This document shows positions 37,684 to 47,909 of a DNA stretch of 64,000 nt, piece after piece. Source of the DNA: Bidens hawaiensis (taxonomy: Eukaryota > Streptophyta > Magnoliopsida > Asterales > Asteraceae); NCBI GenBank assembly GCA_021521415.1, contig JAIQDT010003858.1, positions 124,001-188,000 on the forward strand. Reading direction: 5' to 3'. The notes under the pieces were generated by a model. The model did no database searches, was not told where the DNA came from, and saw only the letters and a program-made list of their open reading frames with translations. How positions within the stretch are numbered: the stretch's first letter is position 1; every line of letters begins with the position of its first letter. The position numbers were made by a program, and so were the translations under genes.

Positions 37684-37789
37684 AATACCAGAGGAGGCGT
37701 ACAACACTATACGTCGCCGCTGGCCTTCCCTATCAAACGGCCGGAATCTTGCCGGATTACGGCCGTCTGTTTTGCTTTCCAACATCATC

Positions 37790-38033
37790 ATCATCAACTC
37801 AACTTCATCATTATGAAGATGGCTTAGTTTTTAATTATTAAAATATTCTAAACAGATTAAACAAAAAATTATAAAGCCAACACAAAGGTATTTAATGTCC
37901 AAGAAGTTTTGAAAATAAATAAATATTTTATTATAAACAAAGTATTCCTCTAAATAACCCCCAACTCTGATAAATTTTCAAAACAAGTATCGACTATTGG
38001 TCACACTTCTAGGCCCTGAGTAGGGGTGTGACA
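37790..38033 (+). repeat. Gypsy LTR end, plus orientation
   Basis: The sequence up to TAGGGGTGTGACA at 38033 matches the inverted complement of 34847-35000. Shared words include CTGATAAATT, CTATTGG(T/A)CACAC and GTGTGACA. It is therefore the 3' end of a related LTR pointing the opposite way. Confidence 0.55.
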
Positions 38034-38149
38034 CTTATTTACCTTCAGAAGTGTTTTTTTGCCAAAATGTTTATTGACTTATGGCCTTTTCAAAATGAGT
38101 TAAAAAAAAAGTGTTTGAATAAGCTTTTGTATTTGGAAAAAATTATGTG

Positions 38150-38762
38150 CTGTTTGTTTTTCAGAGGTTAAATGTTTGGCGTTTGCGAACCGCATCTGCA
38201 TATATCAGTAGAAGAAGATGTGGACCAAACCTCTGCAGTTTGCAAGAAGAAGATTGTTTGTTTTTTAACGTCTATAGACTACTAAAATAAACCGGTGGTG
38301 GTGGATGGTGGATGATGGTGCTGGACGGCGGTAGTGGTAGTGGACGGTGGTAATGGTGGTGGTGGTGGTGATGGACGGCGGTGGTAAACAGATGCTGGTG
38401 GTGGTGGACGATGGTGGTGGTAGTAGATGGTGGGTGGTGGGTTGTGGTGGACGGTGGTGGTAGACGACGGTGGTGAGTGATGGTGGTGGACGGTGGGTGG
38501 TGGTGTGGACGGTGGTGGTGGGTGGTGGTCGTGGTGGGCAGTGGGTGTTGGTATGTGGTGGTGTTTAACCCTATGTAGATCTTAGAAGATCTTAGAAGTC
38601 AATGAGCCAAGTCTGCATAAAAAAAGTTTGTGGATATGTTTTTTAAATGAAACATCTTCGAAAAAAACAAACAGTTTGCAGATTGCGATGTCTGTGCGTG
38701 GTTTGCGTGGCGCAGACAAAAGAGCCTGCGTAGATCTTTTTAAAAAAAACAAACACCACCTA
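38150..38762. mobile_element. MITE-like element carrying a GGT/GAC-rich minisatellite
   Basis: The ends GTGCTGTTTGTTTTT and AAAAAACAAACACCAC are inverted repeats, and further inside TTTGCAGATTG and CTGCAGTTTGCAAG pair loosely. The core 38290-38560 is a strand-asymmetric GGTGGTGGACGGTGG repeat. The superfamily is not clear because no target duplication was found. Confidence 0.45.
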
Positions 38763-39240
38763 ATAATTCACATATAAAATGACCATAAATGACATATACA
38801 AATATATTATGCTAATTGGCAGATAATGTGGGTGTGCATATTTGTATTTGATACTCTAAAAGGCAAAATCAGAAACAAAAAGCTAGGACTAATGGTTTCT
38901 GAAAAACAACTTTTTAACTCATACTAAAATGCTAAAACAAAAGCACTTTTGTTAAAGCCAAACAATTTATTGACTTATTGGCTTTTTGAAAAAGCCAATA
39001 AAGATTTTCTAAAAGCAATCCTAAACACCCTCTAATTATTATGTCAACAAACTACTATTACATGAATTCTTTTATTTTTAAATTCTATATAAAATGGACA
39101 TTGCTCATGCTTAAAAGAATATATCAAGGGAAATTTCTAAAATGTCTTTTTTATAAAGAGATTCAATTTACGTCATCAGGATTTATAGAAATATCCCTTC
39201 CAAACACCGATGTCGGCGCCATTTTTCGTACTCGCCCGAT
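38763..39240. other. No gene seen
   Basis: AT-rich sequence. Some words (TTTATTGACTTAT, GGCTTTTT) recur in inverted form at 38060-38090, suggesting an outer element enclosing the MITE at 38150-38762. Confidence 0.35.
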
Positions 39241-39700
39241 GTAACATCCCCAAAATTTCCATACCAATTTTGACAATTTAGGAAGTTGAGGGACCGGTTA
39301 GTCATTTAGCTAAAAAAAATGTAAAACACTCACGAAGCGACGCATGTCCGATGACTAATCAGATGAAATTGAAACGTGCCCGATGACTAATTGGATGAAA
39401 TCGACTTGTGTCCAATGACTAATCAAATGGAATGACATGTGCCGCCAAATGTCAACATGAAAGGACATGTGTCATCACAAGAATGAATGGTGGCGAGCGA
39501 TGGTCCGACCGATGGTGTGAGTGAACAACAATAAATAGCGGTCATGGGCTGCTCATTTGTGACATCTCAAACACCAAACCACTTTCACTTTCTCAAAGTT
39601 TGTGCCACCAAGTTGGAGTCCCGATGGTGGCACAAACTTAGGTCTAGTTTTGGAACGAGGAGTACTTCTGACTCTTTATAGTTTGTGCCACCAAGTTGGT
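39241..39700 (+). repeat. Probable start of a gypsy-type LTR
   Basis: TGTAACATCCCCAAAATTTCC is a typical gypsy LTR start. It is followed by three CATGTCCGATGACTAATCAGATG-like repeats and then two GTTTGTGCCACCAAGTTGG words with inverted partners. I cannot find its end; the minisatellite begins directly afterwards. Confidence 0.4.
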
Positions 39701-40178
39701 GGCACAAACTTAAGCAAAACTAAACCTAATTTCATGAAATTGAAACAAAAATAAGCAATACTAGACCGAAATTCATGAAATTGAAGCAAAATTAAGGAAA
39801 ACTATACCTAATTTAATGAAATTGAAGAAAACTTAAGCAAGACTAAACCTAATTTCATGAACTTGAAACGAAAATAAGCAGGACTAGACCTAATTTCATG
39901 AACTTGAAACGAAAATAAGCAATGCTAGACCTAATTTCATGAAATTGAAGCAAAATTCTGGAAAACTAGACCTAATTTTATGAAATTGAAGCAAAATTAA
40001 GTAAAAGTAGATCTAATTTCATGAAATTAAAACAAAATTAAGCAAGACTACACCTAATTTCAAGAAATTGAAGCACAATTAAGTAAAATTAGACCTTATT
40101 TTTTGAAATTGACGCAAAATTAAGGAAAAATAGACCTAATTTCATGAAATTGAAACAAAAATAAGCAAGACTAGAGCT
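39700..40178. repeat. 41-bp minisatellite, left part
   Basis: Tandem monomers of about 41 bp built on CTAATTTCATGAAATTGAA. The array is interrupted by the copia element and continues at 50447. Confidence 0.92.
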
Positions 40179-40589
40179 TGTAGGTTCCCAGCCGGATCTA
40201 CACGGAATATCTCGTTCTACGTAGGTGCGGAATCCCTACGTAAGACGTTACGAGCGTAGAAGACGATACGAGCTAACACGATCAAACACACGTTACAATA
40301 AACAAAGACACGTTGTATTGCAACTGGAAACACGTGATATCAATCACAAACACTGGACTCGTAAACTCGATATAATGAATAACCCTTCTAAACAAGCCGT
40401 AACCTAATGTTTATATAACACGACAACTTCGCCTGGCATGTTCAGGCGAAGTTGTCCCTAACTTCGCTTACTCTACAAGTTCGCCTATATCAGCGAACTT
40501 GTGAGCTAACTTCGCTTATTACAAAATACTAAATCAACTAACTCGATTACAGACACTATATACTAAACTACTGACATCATGTACCAACA
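40179..40589 (-). repeat. 3' LTR of the copia element
   Basis: It runs from TGTTGGTACATGATG to GGAACCTACA on the minus strand. It contains a perfect 14-bp stem hairpin at 40422-40456. Confidence 0.93.
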
Positions 40590-40602
40590 GACTCCCCCTT
40601 GG
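40590..40602 (-). promoter_or_regulatory. Polypurine tract of the copia element
   Basis: CCAAGGGGGAGTC on the minus strand directly precedes the 3' LTR. Confidence 0.8.
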
Positions 40603-40669
40603 CAGTAGCTTCATATCTTTATCTTCAAACACGTGTCTTGTAATCTTCAACAATCTTCTATCTTCATCT

Positions 40670-43552
40670 TTAAGCATGAACTCCTTCTCGTACACATACC
40701 GAAACAACTCTTTGATATTTCTTCGCTTCGTCTTTCCAAGCAGGAATATAAAATATCTTCTTCTCATTCAGCACCTGCAGATCAGCTTGCGACAAGTTCA
40801 CTAGATGCATCGGATCATACACTCTCAGCAGCTCTTGTTCATCTTCGTCCTCCATTACTGCTTCAGCTGTTTCACAATCTACATACCACCACTTCAGATC
40901 TTTCAGCACATCCTTGGGCATTTGTTTCATCGGCACTTCTTTTAAACACCTGATCGGCTTATACTTCATAATCATCCAAGGCTTGCCATCTGCTCTCAAT
41001 CCTCTATCTTTGTCTTCGATAAGTTTTCCCTTTTGTGGTTTCAACAGCTCGAACTTCTTCTCTTTTATACTTTCCTTCCAAACAATCTTTCCAATGACTC
41101 TAGCCATGTTATCATCACTCCTGTTTATCAACCCCAATCTGGCTAAGTCCTTCACTTCACATTCTGGCAATGTATTCAACGATCTCAACATCCTCTTGAA
41201 GTACTGAACACCATCATATCTTTTAATCACAAAGAGCCTCAACTGCTCATCATATATCCAGCATATAATCCCCTTTCTCGATTCAGCATAACCTCTAATG
41301 TTGTAACTCTTCTTAAACATAGTAGGGACCGCCGGTTTCTTCGTTTTTACAAACCATTTAGCGTAGCCTTCTTTCCATCTTGGCTGCTCTTCCCATTCCG
41401 TCTCATCATTTCCCATATCTTTACTCATATCTGCCTTATCAACATCCGGAATCTCATGCTCAATATTCTCTTCTATAATCTCTCCCTCTTCAATATCATT
41501 ATCAATAACAATCTCTGCACCAATCTTCTCTATCTCTTCAACTGGTAATACATCATCATCACCTATAAACTCATCATCCATGACCACCACCTCATCACCT
41601 GTACCGCCCGCTGCACTTGTTGACTCCCCCTGAGATGTGGAAGTCCCAAGAGCTTGTTCAGTTCTTGGCAACTCTCCACCTGCACCTTTCGATGCATTGG
41701 GATCATCGTCTCGATCATTTCGCTTCTTAGTCCTCAGCTCATCGCCCTTACAGCTCGTCTCCCCCTGAGATGCCAAGAACTCCTTCAAAGCATCAATGAT
41801 TTTGCCATGTTCTATCAGCAGGGACGACTGTATCTGATTCTCTGCAACAAGGCGCTGAATAGCATGGGTCTGGATAAGATTCACCCTTGATTGTTCTGCC
41901 ACGACCCGTTCAAGCGCTGCTATTCGTTCTGAGTCTGATAAGGTTGCATCGAAATCAAACCTCAGATGTGATATATCTTGAGTGTACTGAGGAGGGATTT
42001 CCATTGTAACCGGGACCTCAGAAGTAGGCGTAAACGTAACCGCAGGTGGTATCGTCACTGACAACCCTGCAGTCACTACAACCGTCAACTCAAAAAATCT
42101 TGCCACGACCTCCGTTGGAGTAAGAGTTGGAGGCGGCAACGATACAATCTCAGGAGCCGAAAGTTGGAATGTAGTGGGTGGGAGGCCAAATGAAGATGAG
42201 GTAGCCACCACGGGAACATCCATGGCGCTTGGCCTTGTAACTTGTAATGATGAAGGGACCATTGTCATACCGGACAGTGTGGGTGGAGTGAAACGTACCA
42301 CCCTTGAGCTCTCACCAGCTCCCGAACCTGCACCTGTCCGTTCCCTTCTTGATCTGCAAACCAACTGATGTACTTCTTCCTCATAATCTGACTCGTTGTC
42401 ATCATCAGTTCTCTTTCTTTTCCCGTGAATTCGTTCTTGAGTTACCAAAATTCGTCTCGCTTCACCCACATCATCATCTGAATCAGAATCAGCCACCGTT
42501 GTAGCTGCCCTAGTCACATTCACACTCGAAACCCTTTCAAATGATACTTGCACATTTTCTTCAGGATCAACCCGATCCATATCAAAGAAGCCTTGACCAC
42601 CAAATGCAGCATCAAGGTCTACATTGTCCTCCGGTGACACAACAGGAGCAGCAGGTATAGCTTGAGTCGCTCCAGCCTGTTGTGGTTGAGGATCCCGAAA
42701 CTCGTCCCCACAAGCTGGCACATACTCTGGGTTGATCAAGTACCCGAATAATGGAGTATGTCGAGGACGGAGCTCAGGTTTACTCCTCGCACTGGAAGAT
42801 CTGCACTGGGCGAAGATCCTTTTACTAACACTTTCTACATATCTGATCGGGCGGCGCTGAGGTAACGTTGGAGCAACGTGATTCAAGATTATCTGAATGA
42901 ATCTTGGATACATAAGAAATCTCTCACGCGCCACCGCTCTTCTTTGTCGATCTATCTCGTAGAAGACCATCTGACTAAAGCTGTAACGCTTATTGTAAGT
43001 CAGAGCAGTCATCACCGACTGCATGGTCGCGCCCATCCCATCAGTACCAGCCTTTCTCCCTGACATGCACACTATCATCACATGCATGAGAAAGCACCAC
43101 TGGTCTAGCAAGAACCCCTTGCGTCTCTGAGTGTCCCCCAAGGGACCAGAATATCCCATCCTCAGAAACGCACCATCTCGGAATGGAGGTACAAAATCTG
43201 TCGGATCGTCTCTCGTCTCATCTCCAAACCGCAAAGCCACCCGGATCTGTTCAGATGAGAACTGAACAATCTGATTGTTGACCGTTGCTCGCATAACCGG
43301 GGGCTCGACACGACAGTCATACTCCACTGTCTGCCAAAAATCCTCAATGTTTGGCAAGGATATCGGCAGTGTTGTGGTAATCGCGTGGAATATACGCGAG
43401 CGGAGTAAGAACGTGATGATCTCGCGGAAATCATCAACACCGCTCGCATCCGGGTCTAATGTTATGTACATGTTATGACCCGGGAAAAACTGTCTTTGGT
43501 TATCTCCACCTTCATCACCACCTGCACCACCTGCTCCAGCGACAGCTGCCAT
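40670..43552 (-). CDS. Extra 3' ORF of the copia element, 960 codons
   Basis: This is an uninterrupted sense-strand frame between RNase H and the 3' LTR. Residues about 30-290 hold a folded-looking region with FLLRSRIFHAI, IEDFWQTVEYD, GFLLDQWCFLMHVMIVCMSG, YSFSQMVFYEI and ERFLMYPRFIQIILN. Its order of motifs matches the long unnamed proteins encoded by many Asteraceae copia elements (recollection, not a search). Residues about 290-560 are low-complexity and acidic/Pro-rich. A Gln- and Leu-containing stretch near 570-620 may be a coiled coil. Residues about 640-740 are very acidic (runs of Glu, Asp, Ile). The last 200 residues form a second ordered domain (KWFVKTKKPAVPTMF, KPIRCLKEVP). No catalytic motif is recognised. 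The start at 43552 has an Ala/Gly-rich beginning. Its intactness in an element that lost RT is notable. Function unknown. Confidence 0.8.
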   Translation of the reverse strand: MAAVAGAGGAGGDEGGDNQRQFFPGHNMYITLDPDASGVDDFREIITFLLRSRIFHAITTTLPISLPNIEDFWQTVEYDCRVEPPVMRATVNNQIVQFSSEQIRVALRFGDETRDDPTDFVPPFRDGAFLRMGYSGPLGDTQRRKGFLLDQWCFLMHVMIVCMSGRKAGTDGMGATMQSVMTALTYNKRYSFSQMVFYEIDRQRRAVARERFLMYPRFIQIILNHVAPTLPQRRPIRYVESVSKRIFAQCRSSSARSKPELRPRHTPLFGYLINPEYVPACGDEFRDPQPQQAGATQAIPAAPVVSPEDNVDLDAAFGGQGFFDMDRVDPEENVQVSFERVSSVNVTRAATTVADSDSDDDVGEARRILVTQERIHGKRKRTDDDNESDYEEEVHQLVCRSRRERTGAGSGAGESSRVVRFTPPTLSGMTMVPSSLQVTRPSAMDVPVVATSSSFGLPPTTFQLSAPEIVSLPPPTLTPTEVVARFFELTVVVTAGLSVTIPPAVTFTPTSEVPVTMEIPPQYTQDISHLRFDFDATLSDSERIAALERVVAEQSRVNLIQTHAIQRLVAENQIQSSLLIEHGKIIDALKEFLASQGETSCKGDELRTKKRNDRDDDPNASKGAGGELPRTEQALGTSTSQGESTSAAGGTGDEVVVMDDEFIGDDDVLPVEEIEKIGAEIVIDNDIEEGEIIEENIEHEIPDVDKADMSKDMGNDETEWEEQPRWKEGYAKWFVKTKKPAVPTMFKKSYNIRGYAESRKGIICWIYDEQLRLFVIKRYDGVQYFKRMLRSLNTLPECEVKDLARLGLINRSDDNMARVIGKIVWKESIKEKKFELLKPQKGKLIEDKDRGLRADGKPWMIMKYKPIRCLKEVPMKQMPKDVLKDLKWWYVDCETAEAVMEDEDEQELLRVYDPMHLVNLSQADLQVLNEKKIFYIPAWKDEAKKYQRVVSVCVREGVHA

Positions 43553-45558
43553 TTCTGCAACAAACAGGCTAAGTTAGATAAACGTCAAGGCAAATCACAA
43601 GTTCGCCTGTTACCATGAGCGAAGTTATGATTTATTCTGTATAGGCGAAGTTAGAGGTGGGGCGAAGTTGGGAACAACTTCGCCTCAACTTGAACTTCGT
43701 CTGATAACAGTTAAGTACAAAGGGCCATGCGAAGTTAATGATAACTTCGCCTAACCACAACCTCGCCTCAAATACTGTTACATAATTAATTATCAGGCGA
43801 AGTTAAACCTCAGGCGAAGTTAAGAATAACTTCGCCTAACCTGTAAGTTCGCCTGAATATGAATCGGCAACAGTTAGGTTTTCGAATCGACGTGTAGTTG
43901 GTGAATTTGGAGATTGCGAATCTCGTAAAACATGTTTTTAAGACGATCTAGACGATCAAAATGATTACGACCACGTGAAAACACGTTTGAAAATCGGGTA
44001 TTGAAGTTTCGAATAAACGGGGTCGTGAATCGGGTCGAAACGACCGATGATTAACGTCAATGATAGTGAATATACGACACTATAAGCCTACACACCTTTA
44101 ATCACGGATTAGAACTGAGAAAATAATAACACAGATGATCGAGAAATAAGTTCGCCTAGGGTTCTGGAGATAAGTTCGCTGGGTTTTGAAATAATGAACA
44201 GTTTGACCTTAAAAATCCTTTATATAGGGTCAAGGTTATACAGGCGAAGTTATGGATAACTTCGCCTATTACAGGCGAAGTTATGGATAACTTCGCCGAT
44301 ATGAAAATTTACAAAACAAACCCCATAATTTGAACAATTTGCAATTAAGTTTAAAAACATCCTTTAAAGAGTTAAATGATACGATCAAGACCAAGTAACC
44401 AGGTATAAAATCATACAACTACATAAGTAAAAAAATTTTAACAATAAAGTACACGGGATCAAATTTCAGTCTCGACAGGGACTACCATGTTTTAGAAAAG
44501 ATCCGAACAGGAATCATACTAATTAAGTGACTGTCACACAGATCCGTGTTCAGCTGTATTATGACATAAAGAAACAGGTTGTAAGTAGGTAAATAACTTA
44601 GAATGGTTTGCATCGCTTCTGTGATACGGGTTAGGTTCAATTAAGCTCAAAACTTAAATGGGCAACAACTCAGAGATTATGATGCCTCCTATCTATTCTC
44701 AAAGCATATTTGGCTTTCCCCAAGTCACCCCGAGTTGACCTCGACCCGTAGTGTCTGATTAAATAGTAAGTACTCTTCGATCTGTAGACTCTTCTTCCCT
44801 TTCTCTTTCTTACATCTTGATTGAGAAGTATTAACATTATGAATTCTAGAATGTCTCAATAGCAAACCTTTTTTTTTTTTTACAAGTATTTACACAAACT
44901 TCAGAGTAGTAAACAACTGCAAGTCCCGAATCTGGATCACTGCAGTTTCTTGACACGCTATCTTCACTGGAATCAGAACACTCACGGGCTGGTGTATGAC
45001 TGGGTAATCGCTTTTCTGCCTATCATACGGAAAGATATATATGGAGATATACACAACTCTTAAGGAGTTTTCACGTAAAATCGAGTAGATTTAGTTAGTA
45101 TCACTTCTACTTTTACGCACCATAAAAAGCTACCATGACATACAATGACTGTTCTAAAGTCTTTTAGGCCTAGTAACTTCACTAGTTAAGCACACAGAAT
45201 CAATATATCTATCACTTTCCAATGTTGGATCAATTTTCTGTTAAACATGGTAAAGGAACTTCTTACAAAGTAGTAGACTTGAAAAATAATTTCATCTCCC
45301 GAAAAATTTTAACTTCAATCGCCCCGATCAAATTGAAGTTTTCAGGTAAACGGCTATCCTGAAGATCCAATGGATCAGCTGGACCGACCACATACAAGTA
45401 TGTGTCCTTCTAACTAAGTATGATCGACTAATTTTCAGCGAAAGAATAAAAACACATCATAAACCGCCCTGGTCACTTTCAGTTATCTGGTTAATGGCTA
45501 TCCTCATATTCTACAAGTAGAAATGAGGACCAAACATATCCGAAAATATGTCCTTCAA
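43553..45558 (-). other. Non-coding 3' spacer of the copia element
   Basis: Two kilobases between the RNase H end and the extra ORF hold no coding. The part nearest the ORF (43585-44300) is rich in GGCGAAGTT...AACTTCGCC palindromes, including a 12-bp-arm palindrome with a 2-base centre at 44242-44267. Confidence 0.7.
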
Positions 45559-46358
45559 ACTGAGGCAACCGACATAATTCTAAGCGATAGTGACGTTTTT
45601 TTTTTAAACAAAAACGAAAAACACGGTTACTCGGGATTGATCATCCCATTCAGCTCAACAAGGTTTTGAAAACGAGTTTTGTCAAACGCTTTAGTAAACA
45701 AGTCAGCGAAATTATCTAACATATCAACCTTTTCGAGCACAATCAGTTTCTTCTCAGCACAATCCCGTATAAAATGATGACGGATGTCAATATGTTTAGT
45801 TTTGCTATGCTTTACGGGATTGTTAGTTACTGAGATAGCAGCAGTGTTATCAATGCAAATAGGAGTATGAGTGAAATTCAGACCATAATCGCGCAATTGC
45901 TGTTGAATCCAAAGAACCTGGGAGCAGCAGTTCGATGCTGCCATGTATTCTGCTTCACACTGAGGCAACCGACATAATTCTAAGCGATAGTGACGTTTTT
46001 TTTTTAAACAAAAACGAAAAACACGGTTACTCGGGATTGATCATCCCATTCAGCTCAACAAGGTTTTGAAAACGAGTTTTGTCAAACGCTTTAGTAAGCA
46101 AGTCAGCGAAATTATCTAACATATCAACCTTTTCGAGCACAATCAGTTTCTTCTCAGCACAATCCCGTATAAAATGATGACGGATGTCAATATGTTTAGT
46201 TTTGCTATGCTTTACGGGATTGTTAGTTACTGAGATAGCAGCAGTGTTATCAATGCAAATAGGAGTATGAGTGAAATTCAGACCATAATCGCGCAATTGC
46301 TGTTGAATCCAAAGAACCTGGGAGCAGCAGTTCGATGCTGCCATGTATTCTGCTTCAT
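45559..46358. repeat. 400-bp tandem duplication of the RNase H 3' end
   Basis: 45559-45958 and 45959-46358 are identical apart from one base seen (A at 45698, G at 46098). The unit includes the C-terminal part of RNase H, its stop codon and about 65 bp downstream. Confidence 0.93.
45627..45968 (-). pseudogene. Duplicated C-terminal fragment of copia RNase H
   Basis: This is the second copy of the last 110 or so residues of RNase H (EAEYMAA, DNTAA, KHIDIRHHFIRD). It starts only at a chance Met at the duplication joint. The single base difference changes LLTKAF to LFTKAF. It is a by-product of the tandem duplication and not a separate gene. Confidence 0.85.
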
Positions 46359-46476
46359 AGGTTGAAATGGCGACTGAGGTCTGCTTCTTGCACTGCCATG
46401 ACACTAATCTGCCTCCAAGAAACTGACATCCACCTGTTGTTGACTTCCGATTCTGATTGCTTTTGACAGAAGACAC
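46027..46476 (-). pseudogene. Copia RNase H domain, 5'-truncated by deletion
   Basis: It holds NRKSTTGGCQFLGGRLVSWQ, then STYEAEYMAA, CIDNTAAISV and KTKHIDIRHHFIRD, the usual end of a copia pol polyprotein with its natural stop. Sequence before NRKSTTGG, including all of reverse transcriptase, is gone. The frame differs from that of the upstream protease, so the joined region cannot give a polyprotein. Confidence 0.88.
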
Positions 46477-46883
46477 GATTCTTCTGTTGCCATCTCAGTC
46501 GACCTCATGTCCATAACATACGTATTCTTTTCTCTTGGAGCCTTCATAACTATCCAATCCTCTGGTACCTTGAAACCAGGATACAGCACGATCGCTTCAT
46601 ACTTGGTAAAGAGCACAGTGTAATCTTTGTCACAGATCTGCGATACACTCAGCAGATTATGCTTCAGTTCTTCAACGAAATTCACTTTCTTTAACGTCAT
46701 TTTTCCATTTGTCACCGTCCCAATTCCTGTGATCCTTCCACCACTCTCTCCAGCAAAACTCACTCTTCCTCCCTGAACAGGTTTCCATTCGTGTAACAAA
46801 TTCTTGTTACCCGTCATGTGCCGGGAACAGCCGCTATCCACAACCCACAGATTGTTTGCAGCCCTGTTCAACTGTTCCTGCAC
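46404..46883 (-). pseudogene. Copia aspartic protease region, truncated
   Basis: The catalytic motif is visible as LWVVDSGCSRHMTG, with Asp at residue 16 of this frame. It is followed by GRITGIGTVTNGKM and HNLLSVSQICDK, the normal copia protease to pre-integrase transition. After ESCLLSKA the frame runs into out-of-frame RNase H sequence. The integrase core (HHCC, DDE) is missing entirely. Confidence 0.88.
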
Positions 46884-47090
46884 GATTAAAGCAAAGGATT
46901 AAAATCTGGGGACCCAAGACCTATTGATCTTGGGTCGATACATCCCGTACTTTGGCTGTCCAAAGTTAGTATCAGAATAATTTATGTAAGTCCTGAAAGG
47001 ATACCTTCTTGTAAATTGACTATGAGGCCATCCAAACCTTCGTGAATTAAATGAATTATTACTCATGATTTGGTTGTTAGCAGGGAAAAA

Positions 47091-47825
47091 CTAAGATCGA
47101 TTTCTTTGAAAACCAGGATTAGTCCAATGTCTGAACTTTGATGAGTTTTCATTTTTACCATTAAAGTGTATACCGTTAGTTCTATTCTCAGTTTTCGAAG
47201 GCCTCACACCTCTGAATCTCTGCTTCAGAGGGCAATCAGCAATCAGGTGTCCTAATTGATTGCATCTGAAACAACTCCTGTGTTCAACTTTCTTCTCAAT
47301 AGTTGTTTTAGATGTTGAGGCTGCATTACTGCCCGTTTGTCTCACATATGGTGGGACATACGGGTTTAGTGGAGAATTCTTTTCATATGATTTATGTTTC
47401 TCTCCACTTTTTGGTAACACTGCCTCTTCTTTTATCTCACTAGACTCGGATGTCTTGTCCGAATTTGATGAGACAGGACTAGGAGCAGAAATCTTAACAT
47501 TAGAAACAGGCTTACTCGTTTCGCCTTTACTAACTTCTGGATCTTTAATCGTAACCTTAACCGGAACTGTCTGACCAAAATCAACATCAACAGATTTCTG
47601 ATTACTAGGATCATAAGTATAGTTATGATTGTAAGGTGGTGGAACTTCATGATATCCAATTCCTCCTCTTTTAACTGGGGAACTTTGATCACTAACGAGG
47701 TGATCAAGTATAGCGGAGGAATTTCTAAATTGCTCAAGCTTTCTGTTAAGTTCCACCACTTTCACCTGGTGATCAGCTATCTGTTTATCCCTTTCAGCTA
47801 TTAGTTTGGTTTTCTCTTCTAACAC
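47091..47825 (-). pseudogene. C-terminal part of copia Gag, with second zinc knuckle
   Basis: It begins with a coiled-coil-like stretch (LEEKTKLIAERDKQIADHQ), then a Ser/Pro/Lys-rich linker, and a CCHC knuckle CFRCNQLGHLIADC near residues 183-196. It is separated from the first Gag frame by about 85 bp containing two frame changes, one at an A-run. Intact relatives presumably read the two parts as one protein. Confidence 0.8.
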
Positions 47826-47909
47826 TTCATAGCTAAGATCAATTACTTGAATTTTTTTCAGCTAGATTTGCTTTAAGACTTCTAATATCTTTCTCACTAG
47901 CTTTTATTT

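Noticed and set aside
42304..43478. Several frames antisense to the extra copia ORF
   Set aside because: They are shadows of the 960-codon frame with no independent support.
40670..43552. The 960-codon frame as a host gene
   Set aside because: It lies between the LTRs of a young copia element, on the element's strand and directly before its polypurine tract.
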